A stretch of 64,000 bases of DNA. Origin: Vicia villosa (lineage: Eukaryota > Streptophyta > Magnoliopsida > Fabales > Fabaceae). Positions 1-10,725 of the stretch are shown here, piece after piece. Below the pieces are notes generated by a model. That model did no database searches and had not been told where the DNA came from. It saw only the letters and a program-made list of their open reading frames with translations. The DNA lies in assembly GCF_029867415.1 (NCBI RefSeq), contig NC_081185.1, positions 116,415,987 to 116,479,986 of the forward strand, in the 5' to 3' direction. Position 1 is the stretch's first letter. Every line of letters starts with the position of its first letter. A program made the position numbers and the translations under genes.

Positions 1-2490
1 AAATCGAATTGTGTCCACTCGCAGTATTAGGCAACCCTGTTACGAAATCCATCGAAATGCTATCCCACTTCCATTCTGGAATTTCTAATGGTTGCATCAA
101 CCCTGCAGGCTTCTGGTGTTCAATCTTCGATTTCTGACAAGTTAAGCAAGCATACACAAACCGTGCCACGTCTTCTTTCATTCTTGGACACCAAAATATC
201 TTCTTCAAGTCTTCATAAATTTTAGTAGCCCCAGGATGAATACTCAAGTTACTCCGATGACCCTCTTCTAAAATCATCCTCCTCATATTATCGTCATCAG
301 GGATACAGATTCGATCCTGTAATCTCAACACTCCTTGCGCGTCCACTTTAAAATCACTCTTCTCGGATTTGCCACAACCAACGATAATGTCTACCAGTTT
401 CACATCCAATTTCTGAGCCTCTTTGATACTATTCAGAAAGTCATTATCAATTTTAAGCATTCCCAACTTAACACTTTGCGGTGTCACTTCACAAATCAAG
501 CTCATATCTCGGAATTGTTCGATCAATTCTAACTCTTTAACCATCACAGCTGACATGTTCAAGGTCTTCCGGCTTAAAGCATCAGCCACAACATTTGCCT
601 TACCGGGATGATAGTTCAACCCGAAATCATAATCCTTCAACAATTCTAACCATCTTCGTTGTCTCATGTTCAGCTCCTTCTGGTCAAACAGGTACTTCAA
701 ACTCTTATGGTCACTATAAACTTCAAATCTAGAACCATAGAGATGATGTCTCCAAATCTTTAGTACGAAAACAACAGCAGCGAGTTCCAAATCATGTGTA
801 GGGTAGTTCTTTTCATGAATTCTCTGTTGCCTCGACGCATAAGCAACCACCTTATCATTCTGCATAAGTACACCACCTAAACCCATCAGAGAAGCATCAC
901 AATAAACCACAAAAGGTTCTCCTAGATTTGGTAATGTCAAAACCGGAGTTGTCGTCAATCTCTTCTTCAATTCTACAAAACTTTCTTCGCATTGTGCATC
1001 CCATATTAACACTTTACCCTTACACGTCAACTTGGTTACGGGAAGTGCCAACTTAGAAAATCCTTCAATAAACCGTCTGTAGTAACCGGCTAAACCTAAG
1101 AAACTTCTGATCTCAGTAGCTGACTTTGGAGTTTCCCATTGTAACACAGCATCTACCTTGGATGGATCTACAGCAATGCCACTATCAGATATGACATGTC
1201 CCAGAAAACAGACTTCTTTCAACCAAAATTCACACTTAGACAACTTCGCATACAACTTCCTTTCTTTCAACACTTGCAATACCGTCCTCAAATGATCTGA
1301 ATGCTCTTGCTCTGATTTAGAATATATCAAGATGTCGTCTATGAACACCACGACAAACTGATCTAAATACTCATGGGAGATACGGTTCATATACTCCATG
1401 AATACTCCTGGCACGTTCGTAACACCAAAGGGCATCACCGAATATTCATAATGTCCATATCTTGTTCTGAACGCTGTCTTCTGAACATCTTCATCTTTAA
1501 CCTTAATCTGATGGTAACCCGACCTCAGATCAATCTTGCTAAAAACACTCGCACCACCAATTGGTCCATCAAATCATCTATTCTCGGTAACGGGTATTTA
1601 TTCTTAATGGTTACTTTATTCAGCTGTCTATAATCTACGCAAAGTCTCATGCTTCCATCCTTTTTCTTTACTAACAGCACTGGAGCTCCCCACGGCGATA
1701 CACTTGGTCAGACAAACTTCTTCTCAAGTAAGTCTTCTAATTGCTTCTTCAATTCCGTCAATTCAGATGCAAACGTTCTGTACGGTGCCATAGAAACAGG
1801 TCTGGTACCCGGTACAAGATCAATCGTAAACTCAATTCCTCTTTCTGGCGGCACGTCAGGAATCTTATCAGGAAAAACCTCAGGAAATTCACTTACTACC
1901 GGTAACTCATCGATGATATTCTGATTTTCGATTGACAATGTTGCCATCAACGAGAACATCTCTACTTCTTCTTTCAACAACTGTCGGACTTGCTTAGACG
2001 ACACTAAACTAGCTTCTTCCTCTTCAGCAGTTGAAAATCTCACAGTCTTGTTATAACAATTTATGTGAGCATAGTTATATTCTAACCAGTTCATTCCCAA
2101 AATTACGTCTAGCCCGGCTAACGGTAAACACACTAAATCAACAACAAAGTCCCCGTCGAAGATCGACAATGGACACTTTAAACAAACAAGAAATGTAGTC
2201 ACAGATCCTTTAGATGGAACCTCAACTACCATCTCGCCATTCATAGACAATAGCACAAGACCCAATCTTTCAACGTATTCAGCAGCAATAAAACAATGAG
2301 TAGCACCAGTATCGATAATAGTAATTAAAGGCGTACTATTGATGAAACAAGTACCTCTAACGAGTCTGTCCTCAGCGCTTGTCTGAGTACCAGCCAACGC
2401 GAACACCTTACCACCAGCTTGTGCCTTCTTTGGTTTCTGACATTGACTTCCAATTTGTCCTTCTTCGCCGCAATTAAAACAAACCACTTC
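1..2490 (-). pseudogene. Ty3/gypsy (chromovirus-like) pol relic, truncated at both ends
   Basis: Read on the minus strand from 2490 down to 1, this gives in order a gag-type zinc knuckle (CFNCGEEGQIGSQC near 2480-2440, with the usual His replaced by Gln), an aspartic protease (DTGATHCFI), reverse transcriptase (CVDYRQLNK; the FIDDILIY active site near 1325-1350), RNase H (YCDAS, then YSDHKSL), the zinc-binding start of integrase, and the first part of the integrase core at the left edge. The order PR-RT-RH-IN is Ty3/gypsy. It is dead: an in-frame TGA sits before the RT region near 1708, and one base appears lost near 1555-1560 (minus GTTGGTGGTGCG-type run), shifting frame. The Ogre LTR starts at 2491 and cuts off gag; the rest of gag is not seen in the window. 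The open frame that appears to start at 2514 takes its first codons from the Ogre LTR and is an artefact of the insertion. Confidence 0.88.
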
Positions 2491-3003
2491 TGTTATACCC
2501 CAAAATTTGCCCACATCTTTTTTTCAAGAAAACTCCAATCTGAAAATTAAGAGTCTCATATAATTATGGATTATTTCAACAAATGTCCTAACATATGAAA
2601 CACTTAGTTTTTAGAATTTTTTCTTATACAGTAATTTGGCCTGCAGTTGAATTTATTCTTACGCAAACGCCAAATACTGTTTATTACTTCACACATGCTA
2701 TTTATTCATTTACAGATAAATAGTACTGACACAATTGGTACAGAGTTAAATCTTTTTGCAGGCGCAGAAGCAGGAAACTCAGACTGTACTGGTAACAAGT
2801 AGATTATTATTATCTTTTGTTTCCCACTAATTTTGGTACTATATTCCATTATTTTCAAAAATCTTTTCAAATCTCTTTTTCAAAAATCAAATCTCTCTTT
2901 TTCCAACACTATCTCCACTTTCTTTCAAATCTTACTTCCACTCAAATTTTCCTTTTGTACGGAATCACATCATTCCCCAACGTCTCTATCCTTCTTTCCA
3001 TTC

Positions 3004-3011
3004 TATAAATA
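3004..3011 (+). promoter_or_regulatory. TATA box of the Ogre LTR
   Basis: TATAAATA in a pyrimidine-rich setting, about 510 bp into the LTR and about 95 bp before the first ATG (3104). The sequence between is C/T-rich with no earlier ATG, as expected for a transcribed leader. The 3' LTR has the same box in the stretch before 41500. Confidence 0.7.
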
Positions 3012-3103
3012 CCTCTCATTTTTTCCATAAAATCTCACATCAAATTCTAACTAAACTTTCAAATTCCTACCTCATATCTATTTTCTCTTCTTCCCTGACA
3101 AGA

Positions 3104-3271
3104 ATGGCAAAGTGGATAGAGACACTGTTTCTTACAGTCATCACCATTGCTACGGTGATCATGACTTTCTTCTGCCTACATAGTCCTGAAGAGTGTGGAC
3201 CTGCAATGGTTGCACTCCCAATCATCTACATGTTATTGTTCATAGCATGGGTTATCAATCGTCATTCTTAA
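3104..3271 (+). CDS. 55-codon two-membrane-helix ORF in the Ogre LTR
   Basis: First ATG after the LTR TATA box, in a favourable context (A at -3, G at +4), ending at TAA 3269-3271. The product starts MAKWIETLFL. It has two hydrophobic stretches (about residues 7-24 and 34-51) joined by an acidic turn with two Cys (CLHSPEEC), and ends INRHS. That is the layout of a small hairpin membrane protein. No family is recognised. The 3' LTR copy begins identically at 41570 and is cut at 41666 by the next element. It could be translated from the retrotransposon transcript, act as an upstream ORF limiting translation of later ORFs, or be chance. Two near-identical LTR copies of a recent insertion do not by themselves show selection. 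Confidence 0.45.
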   Translation: MAKWIETLFLTVITIATVIMTFFCLHSPEECGPAMVALPIIYMLLFIAWVINRHS

Positions 3272-4915
3272 AAATTTGTCGTATTTCTTATTTCTTAAAT
3301 GTACCGTTTATTCGTCGTACTGTTCAATATAGTATGTAATATTTGTACTGTCAGTATTAAATATTGTACTATTTGTCATAATATTGCTTAATTACTAAGA
3401 TAATATTTTGTGTGTTTTCTGCCAGTCAAATATTCCTATTTCTGTGCATTAAATGATTTTCAGGGTTATTATCGGTAATTTTGCCCGCATACCGTAAATA
3501 TTAGTTATTTATTATGTCTATGTTTTTTTAACAAGTCATGTAAATAAACTTTCATTTTTCACATAAAACAAAAACAACAAAAAAGAAAATTAACTTTGAC
3601 TGTTGATTTTTCACTCTAACTGCTACGTCAATATCTGGACAGTCAGTTGACAGCCAAACTGCGGGCAGTACAATTCTCAGTGTTTTGTACCATCAATCAA
3701 ATCAATCTTTCACAATTCAAAATTCCAAGATTTTCGTTCTAGAAGTCTTCTGAATATCACGCGATTAGCAGAGACTCAACACTGCACAAAAATCAGGTAC
3801 GCTTAACTGTCTCCTACATAAACAGTCCCTAATCAGGGTTTTTCTTGTTTTTACAGGAGCAACAAGTTTTTGAGACCTCAAATGGATTCCAAACACATCC
3901 ATATATCTCAAAGTACCATCATACAAATTTTCAAACTTCAATTCACTCAGACGCACCGTCAGCAGCTCAAACAGTCAACAGACGACCCGTTTGACCAAAA
4001 AAGTCAACAGACAGTCAAAAATGAAATTTTTTGTCAAAGTCCATATTTTGTCAAAGGATTCATCATTTGATCATTGGATGATCATAGTTCATCAAGGAAA
4101 GATCAAAAATCAACAAAACCCTAAGATTCAAAATTAGGGTTTTTGCCTGAAAAGTCAACTCAACTTTGACTGATCATAACTCTCTCATCCTTCATCCAAA
4201 AAATTCAAACCAAAGTTTATTTTGAAGGAAATTCAATTATCTTTCAAATTCCATTGATCCCATGGTCATTGGATTCACCATTTGAAAAATATGATCAAAG
4301 ACATTACAGGTCATTTTCAAAGTCAACAAAAAGACACTTTTTTCAAAAGGACACACAAGGAGCATCAAAAATAATTTTGACATGAGACCAAAGGCATTGG
4401 TTAGAGGACTCTTTGAGGTTTCCAAAAAGTGCAAGATCTCCTTCATATGACAAAAATTGAGGGATTTACACCTTGTTGAAGTTGGCTAAATTTTGGGAAA
4501 ATACATGAAATCAACATTGCTCAAAAATGTATTTTTTCCAAATGGGGCCAAGTTTTCAGCATTCAAACATCATTTCCATGATGTTATGGGCCTCCCACGA
4601 CCAAGACTAAGCCCACACCATTTTTATTCATTTTTTGCTTAATTTTATCTTATTTTAAGATTAAAATTAAAAGGAAAATGGATGGATAAATGGTAGCTTA
4701 ACTTCCAAGCATGACTCACCCAAGGAATCTTCATCTTTCTGCAAAGAATTGAAGAGCAAGGCAGGTGCATTGAAGGCAAGAAGACTTGGTCAATAATTCA
4801 AAGCTTTTTAATATAAAAAATGCAAGAATTCCACAAAGGCAACTAAGATGCTTCTTAGCTTCAATTCTAAGCACTCAATGCTTATATATAGACTATCATA
4901 CTTCAGCAACATAGG

Positions 4916-4920
4916 GGGAC
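4916..4920. repeat. Target-site duplication, left copy (GGGAC)
   Basis: GGGAC directly before the inner element at 4921; the same five bases follow it at 17399-17403. Five base pairs is normal for Ty3/gypsy integration, so this is one intact insertion into the Ogre LTR. Confidence 0.93.
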
Positions 4921-5157
4921 TGTTGTACCTCAAAATTTGCCCGCACTTCTCAAAAATTCAAAACTATTTTAAAAATTGAGTTTTATAAAAATCTTGGGTT
5001 CATTTACATTGACATCATGAATTTTATAAATATTCAATTTAAAGTCTATTTTAAAATATAATAGTTTACTATTAACTTGTTATATTTTAATAAATAGAAA
5101 AATGTTGACCAATGCTTCACATACTTTCAATTGGCTTTTTATTTCAAATAAATAATA

Positions 5158-5212
5158 TAGCTCAGTTGGTTAAGAAGTAAGAGTTGCAAGAAAAGGTCAC
5201 GGGTTCAATTCC
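5158..5212 (+). other. tRNA-like Pol III promoter module in the LTR (A and B boxes)
   Basis: TAGCTCAGTTGG at 5158-5169 fits the tRNA A box, and GGTTCAATTCC at 5202-5212 fits the B box. The 32-bp gap between them is normal for a tRNA. The D and T stems do not pair well and no full acceptor stem is seen, so this is not a working tRNA gene. It resembles the tRNA-derived head of a plant SINE, and a T-rich stretch follows it at 5230-5260. It lies about 170-220 bp upstream of the LTR TATA box. The 3' LTR has the same module at 14059-14113. Confidence 0.65.
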
Positions 5213-5381
5213 TACTTGGTGCATTTTCATGTATTTTATTTATTTTTTTAAATTTTTTTACACCTGGACGCACCTAGACACAAGTACGTCCAGATTCTTA
5301 ATCTTGTTCATCAAGGAAGGTCCATGGGCCTTTGGGTTGGATCATTTCCTTTTTAGGATCGATCTTGACCTAATTTCAATC

Positions 5382-5389
5382 TATAAATA
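5382..5389 (+). promoter_or_regulatory. TATA box of the non-autonomous element, 5' LTR
   Basis: TATAAATA followed by a C/T-rich leader, the same layout as in the Ogre LTR. The corresponding box in the 3' LTR is at 14283-14290. Transcription would start about 30 bp downstream, which places U3 in the first 490 bp of the LTR. Confidence 0.65.
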
Positions 5390-8300
5390 GTGGTTCTCCA
5401 CTCTCTCATTTTCATCAACAACTTCTCTAACCCTGATCATCAACAATTATCAACAATTTTCTAACAACTCTCACAATTTCATTCATACATTTTTTCAAAA
5501 CTCTTTTTAACACTTCTACGTTTTTTTAATTAACAGTTTTGGCCAATGATGACGCCTGAGGCCTCTTTTTTCAAAAATATTTTTCAATGTTCTTGGCCGA
5601 TGAATTTTATATGAGGCCCCTTTTAATTTTTAATGTTATATTACTTTTTAATTTAATTTATTTAAACAATATGATGATTATCTGATGGTTCTTCGATTTT
5701 AATCAATGTAATATTTCTTTTTCTTTTGAAAATTATCAATTGATTTATTAGTTGTATGTAACCTTTGACATTTCTAACCATAAACTATTTTATTTTTCTT
5801 CATCAAAGTGTTTATATTACTAATGTCTAAATTAAGATCTTATTCTTTTTTTTACAACTCAGATCTCACGGTTGATTTCTTCTTCCTCGTGGGAACCACC
5901 CATCAACAAACACAGCCTTTTTACTCATCCTCTGTAACTTGTTATCATAATAGTTTTAGAAACAAATTTTTCTAATTATTCAATACACCGCTAATCACAG
6001 ATCCATTAACAAACCATTACACACACTGACTTTCATCCAAACACCAGACATGCATCCTCAGGTTTTTTTTAAAACTAAACACCCAAAACAACAGATTAGC
6101 TTCACCACAATTCACTGCATCACAAGATTTCAAAACAATCAAAACCTTCAGTTACATTACATTAACCACATGTTACAATAAGATTCAAACATTCTCATTA
6201 ACAAAATTAAACCAGAGTTTCCAATCCAAAGAACAAAACAGAAGCAAGAGACGGAAGAAATTTGAATCCGTAAACTACCCACAATTTTTGTCTATGTTTG
6301 TTTTCAGGTACAATAAAGAAATACAAATACAAGAAGATGCAAAGACTCGGCCGCAACACCCGTCGGGAACGCTCATCGAATCTGACCACCGTCTGCCCCT
6401 TCTCCGATCGCGCCTCCCTTCATCGCAGATCCACCGCAACAACAACACGTCTTTGACGCGGCCATCATCATCTTCATCGATTCAGAATACAACCACTCGC
6501 CGTGAAGCCCTCTGTCGAAGCCGCACCCATGGAGCTCCACCGAGTTCACCCTTCCGATCGCAACATCGCCACCAAGACAAAATCAGAGCATCACACTGCC
6601 TTCCGACGAGCTTCACTCAACGCACCCCCTTTGACGGTATTACCTTCCTCTTCATTACTTTAACTTAGCTTGTTGGTTTCTTGGTATTGTATGATTTTGT
6701 CTGTGTTTGTGTTGAAAGAATCTAGGAGCAGAGAGGATTTTGATTGTTGTTTATAAACCAAAAGCGTATTTGATTGGGAGAGAGAGAGTATCGGTTGAGA
6801 TTTGTGTTTTGTTGATTATTGTTGTCTGAACCGAGAGAGATATCGAGTGAGGGAGAAAGCTTTCGTTATTGTTGTTTGGGTTTTGAGAAATCGAACCGTG
6901 GAAATTGAAAAAAGAATAGAGAATAGGAGATGTTATGCTGTTGGTGAAACCATGTGAGAAGATGATGTGGGGGCGGACCATTCTTGGTCTTTTAGGGTTT
7001 GATTATTGTTTTGGGTCATGGGCTCAAGTATTTCGTTAGGCCCAACGTTTTCCTTAACATCAGCACACCCCTTTTTTGGACCATTGTGACCGCGGGCCAG
7101 TTGTGTGAGCCCAGCGAATTTCAGTAATACACCATCATTTTTATGTTATGTTTCAGCCTATTTACTATTGTTTTTGTTATTTGTTAGTAACTTATCATAT
7201 TATTGAAAACCCAAGATATGTTTATTTTAATTTTCTCTTAAATATTAATAAAAAAATACAAAAAATATTTGTTTTATGTATTAACTTTGATTTTTTGATA
7301 TAATCTTTGGTTAATATTTGTCCACATTTTTTTTATAATTTTTTATATACATTATTTTGTGTTACTAATACTTTATTGTGATTATGAGGTACTCATCTTG
7401 AGGCATTGGACTATCATTATGGACACTTGCAATTTTATTCAAGTCTTGTATATTTTTGCTTTCATTTTTATTTGTAATAGTTAATTAAGGCTTTACTTTT
7501 CGCATTCCCCCAATTTTTTGGTTATGTAATCCCCCTCCTGAAGCGATGTAATAGCGTAGGAACCTTTACCTTTCTGCACTTTATTTTCTGTACACATATT
7601 AACTGTTAGATGTATGTTAATAGGATTGTATGGCAAGACTAATCAACTGAACGCTAGCTAACTTAACTCAAGATTAAAATACTCGAATCTAACACACTCG
7701 CACGCACACACCTCTAGGGTACGCCCCTCTTGGTTGCCTTTCGGAAAATAATAGTCGAGTCCCTCGAAGTGTGGGGATGCCTTAGCACCTGTTGCCTTCG
7801 ATTCTAAATCATCATAGTCCCTTCGGAATAAAGATCATAGTCCCTTCGAGTTGCCTACGATGAAATGATCTCGTCCCTCGAGTTGCCTTCGATAAATGAT
7901 GATAGTCCCTTCGGATTGCTAAGGTATCTCTACTGGTTGCATGTATGACTACTCACATCTCTTAGGACTTCCTATCCTCTGTATGGTATGGATAGTCTCT
8001 ATGACGATTCGATGACCCTTCGATGACCCGCACATCCAATGTATAGGACTACCTACCCTCATATGGTATGGATAGTACTATCGCCCAAGGAAAGTCTTAG
8101 AATAGGAAAGACCTTATGAACTTAGGGTAGGTTACTCTTAAGTGCTTGCTCACAACAATTCAAATCAAACGCTTTTCGCACCTCGTTTTTTAACATTGTC
8201 TTTTTAGGCATTTTCAAAACAAAAGTGTTTTTCTAAACACACTACTTTTTCAAACAAATCAAACATTTCAAACAAGTGAGCTAAGCAGCTAAGAGCCCGT

Positions 8301-8501
8301 AGATAACTACGGATGAAAAGGGTGCTTACACCTTCCCTTTTCATAACCTACCCCCCGAATTCAATCTCTTTTCAAAGAAGGTCTTTCCTGTTCTTTTATG
8401 CCTTTCCTAATTGGATAAAATAAAAGTCGGTGGCGACTCGTGCTCACCGCAACATTGTTGCGAAATAAAAATAAAAAAGTCAGTTCACCGAGTTACAGAA
8501 C

Positions 8502-8519
8502 TGGCGACTCTGCTGGGGA
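8502..8519 (+). other. Primer-binding site, tRNA-Arg type (non-autonomous element)
   Basis: TGGCGACTCTGCTGGGGA, four bases after the LTR end at 8497. It is complementary, with one mismatch, to the 3' end of plant tRNA-Arg(ACG) as I recall it. It is identical to the Ogre PBS at 19645. Confidence 0.82.
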
Positions 8520-9290
8520 GTCTTTAAGAGGGGTTTACCTTAGGGCTTAGTTCATTATAGATGTTTTTAATTGTTTGTTTGTATGCTTTATTTTTAAGGG
8601 AATTGCTTGGGTTTGTTATTGTGTGAAAGGTCCTACACCCGGATCTAGTGTACCTTAAGTATGTGGCATGAGACCAGGGAAACTGTACGACATGTATCGT
8701 TATGGTTGAACTGGTGGCCACCGTTAGTGCGACGCTTTGGTTTGTCCTGATGGCCCTTGAATCTGATCGAGGAGACATTTGGCTACCGCGTGGTGTCATG
8801 AGCACTAATTCGCCTTTAGAACCTTAGTTGAACTTGACTTTGGCTTATAGGAAGTAGCGAGATAGCTGGCTTTGGATTCCTGACTGAAGCCGGTTGATAC
8901 TCGATGCTACACTCATTGAGATTGGACTCAAGGGATGCTTTTGGCTGGCCGATTGAGTGCTATGTTGAGACAATGCCCACGAGAAAGATCAGGGATATGA
9001 GCACCCTAGAAACCGATCTTTATCTAGGACAGGTTGAACCAACTAAACTTCAGCGGGGAGGGTACTTACCTTTGAACTTCATGCAAGCCTTTAAACCTAA
9101 GGCTACTTGTGTGACTTGTTTGTATTCATTATCTAACCACTTGATCTCCTTGCAGGTCTTGTTTGTAGGACTTACTTGTCTGTACTACCCTATGCTTTTA
9201 CATAACGTGCTGACTAACTTTTTCAAGGATTTTAAGTATTTAGGACACATAATTCCCAGGCACTGTTATGGAAGGACTATCAAGAGCCTT
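8520..9290 (+). other. Leader conserved with the Ogre leader
   Basis: Aligns by eye with 19663-20320 of the Ogre element. Shared landmarks in the same order are CCTTAAGTAT, GGAAACTGTACG, CTTTGGTTT, CTTCAG(C/T)GGGGAGGGTA, CATGCAAGCCTTTAAACC and TTGCAGGT. There is no ORF1 after it. Retention of this leader in an element without proteins suggests it holds cis-acting signals such as packaging, dimerisation or splicing. The 141-codon frame at 8904-9329 inside it matches nothing. Confidence 0.7.
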
Positions 9291-9291
9291 A

Positions 9292-9556
9292 ATTCCTATC
9301 AAGGGGAAAGAGGATTTATTTTCCTATAGCCAGATGCTCTCAAACTCAAAGGTATAGTTCCTATCAAGGGGCAAGAGGATTTATTTTCCTCTAGCCGGAT
9401 GCTGTTCAAATTCGAAAGTACAATAAACTTTTGTCAAGGGGCAAGAGGATTTATTTTCCTCTATCCAGATGCCTTCAAACTCAAGGGTATAGTTCCTATC
9501 AAGGGGCAAGAGGATTTTATTTTCCTTTAGCCATATGCCTTTAAACTCAAAAGTAA
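9292..9556 (+). repeat. Tandem repeat, four copies of 64-71 bp
   Basis: Each copy contains TATCAAGGGGCAAGAGGAT followed by TTATTTTCCTCTAGCC and a GATGC...CTCAAA tail. Copies begin near 9297, 9362, 9433 and 9497. No coding function. Confidence 0.85.
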
Positions 9557-10615
9557 CATACCCGAATCAGAGGCTATGACCCACTAGATATGGTGAGCTT
9601 GATTCTTATAGAAGGACGTCCAAAGATGAATAGTCAAAGCTCTTCAGACGAAGCTGTAACCAAAATTTCCAAAGGACAACCTTCTCATCTTCTTACTATT
9701 TCATTCTTACTATCCCTGAATCTGGATGCTTACAACTCCTGGGTGGCTTTGTGGGTATTTTCCTCTAGGAGTAATTTGCAGTTCAGATACGAACGTTTGG
9801 TTTGTTTTCCACTCTGGGGCACTTGGTCAGTCGATCGATGATTGTCATCCATTTCAAGACAAGGTTCAAGACCTGATTGACGCAAAGTCTATCATCATTC
9901 ATACCTGAAGGCCAAATTTGAAGTTCTCCTCTGACTCAATGAACCTTCTGAAGCAATAAGTCCAGACGGAGAAAATCTCCTCAATGTTGGCAATTTGTAA
10001 TTTCTCATGCATTTTCATGCGTAATCTTTCTTATTTTTGTTCAACACTGTTTATATGCAATACTTGTTTGTTTTTGAACTATAATAATGATGCATTGGAT
10101 ATGTTTGTCTTGAAAAAATTTATTCGCGCTCGCTCTAACATGTTTTTCTTTGCTTGTGATACCAAACTCTCGGTGATAAAGCATGATAACTCCGAAGGGA
10201 GAATGACGAACACATAATACTCATAATCTCAAATGGTGTGCTTTCGAGTAAAACCCTGTTGATGATGTACAGGCATTGTTTCAAATCCCCAAACACTGAA
10301 GATATAAGGAAGTTAATCCCTTGTCAACCCCTTTGAGCCTTGAAGTAGGAGTTTCTTTTCTATATGAAAAACCCTCATATTTAACCCAGGGGTAGGGTAG
10401 TGTTCAGTTAACCTGATTGAGTGTTCAAAATTCATCAGGAGCATGCATATGAGGATACAACAATGGTTATACTTCAAAAGGTTGAGGAAAGTGAATATCA
10501 AAATGGTTATCCCTCGTCAACCAAGGAATGAGGCAGTCACAATATTTCCAATCAATCGAAGACGTCTCAGGGTCACATGATTTGTTTAAAAAAAAAAGAA
10601 AAAAAAAAAAGAAAT
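9557..10615. other. Internal non-coding region of the non-autonomous element
   Basis: About 1 kb with short open frames only and no recognisable domain. An A-rich run at 10588-10613 leads into the hairpin pair. Nothing else recognised. Confidence 0.6.
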
Positions 10616-10619
10616 CCCG

Positions 10620-10710
10620 CTAAGTCAACAAACTTGAAAATGAATGACTTAGGCGAAAATTAGGGCATCCCGCTGGACTGCAAATACGAAATTCAAAAGA
10701 ATTTGTCCAG
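10620..10710 (+). ncRNA. Two hairpins matching the Ogre post-integrase hairpin module
   Basis: Hairpin A: CTAAGTCA (10620-10627) pairs with TGACTTAG (10645-10652). Hairpin B: CTGGAC (10673-10678) pairs with GTCCAG (10705-10710), with an inner AAATTC/GAATTT stem. Both begin after CCCG, end in GGC(G/A)AAA and are followed by (A/G)TTAGGG. This is the frame of the three hairpins at 39044-39184, but the stem sequences differ while still pairing. Confidence 0.65.
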
Positions 10711-10725
10711 GCAAAAGTTAGGGAA

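Larger units (their letters stand above)
2491..4920 (+). repeat. Ogre 5' LTR, left part (interrupted)
   Basis: Starts TGTTATACC and matches the 3' LTR at 40956-41666. It carries a TATA box at 3004-3011 and a short ORF at 3104-3271. From about 3600 to 4500 it is rich in repeated AGTCAAC/TTGAC motifs typical of these legume LTRs. The inner element cuts it at 4920 and it resumes at 17404. Apart from the short ORF no coding function is seen. Confidence 0.92.
4921..8497 (+). repeat. 5' LTR of the non-autonomous element
   Basis: Begins TGTTGTACC and ends GTTACA just before the PBS. It contains a tRNA-like module (5158-5212), a TATA box (5382-5389), a GC-rich block at about 6340-6640 unlike its AT-rich surroundings, and an end region (about 7540-8497) similar to the last kilobase of the Ogre LTR. 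The GC-rich block may be captured host sequence, but no gene is recognised in it. Apart from these features, 6670-8497 holds nothing else identifiable. Confidence 0.92.

Noticed and set aside
1708..2514. Start codon at 2514 for the gypsy protease frame.
   Set aside because: The first eight codons or so belong to the Ogre LTR inserted at 2491; the apparent start is created by the insertion.
5150..5225. A functional tRNA gene in the LTR.
   Set aside because: A and B boxes are good but the D, T and acceptor stems do not pair properly and no anticodon arm is formed.
6288..6668. 126-codon frame present in both LTRs of the inner element (also 15189-15569).
   Set aside because: Identity of the two copies follows from recent insertion; composition is Ser/Arg/Pro-rich from a GC-rich block, no domain is recognised, and several frames are open there.
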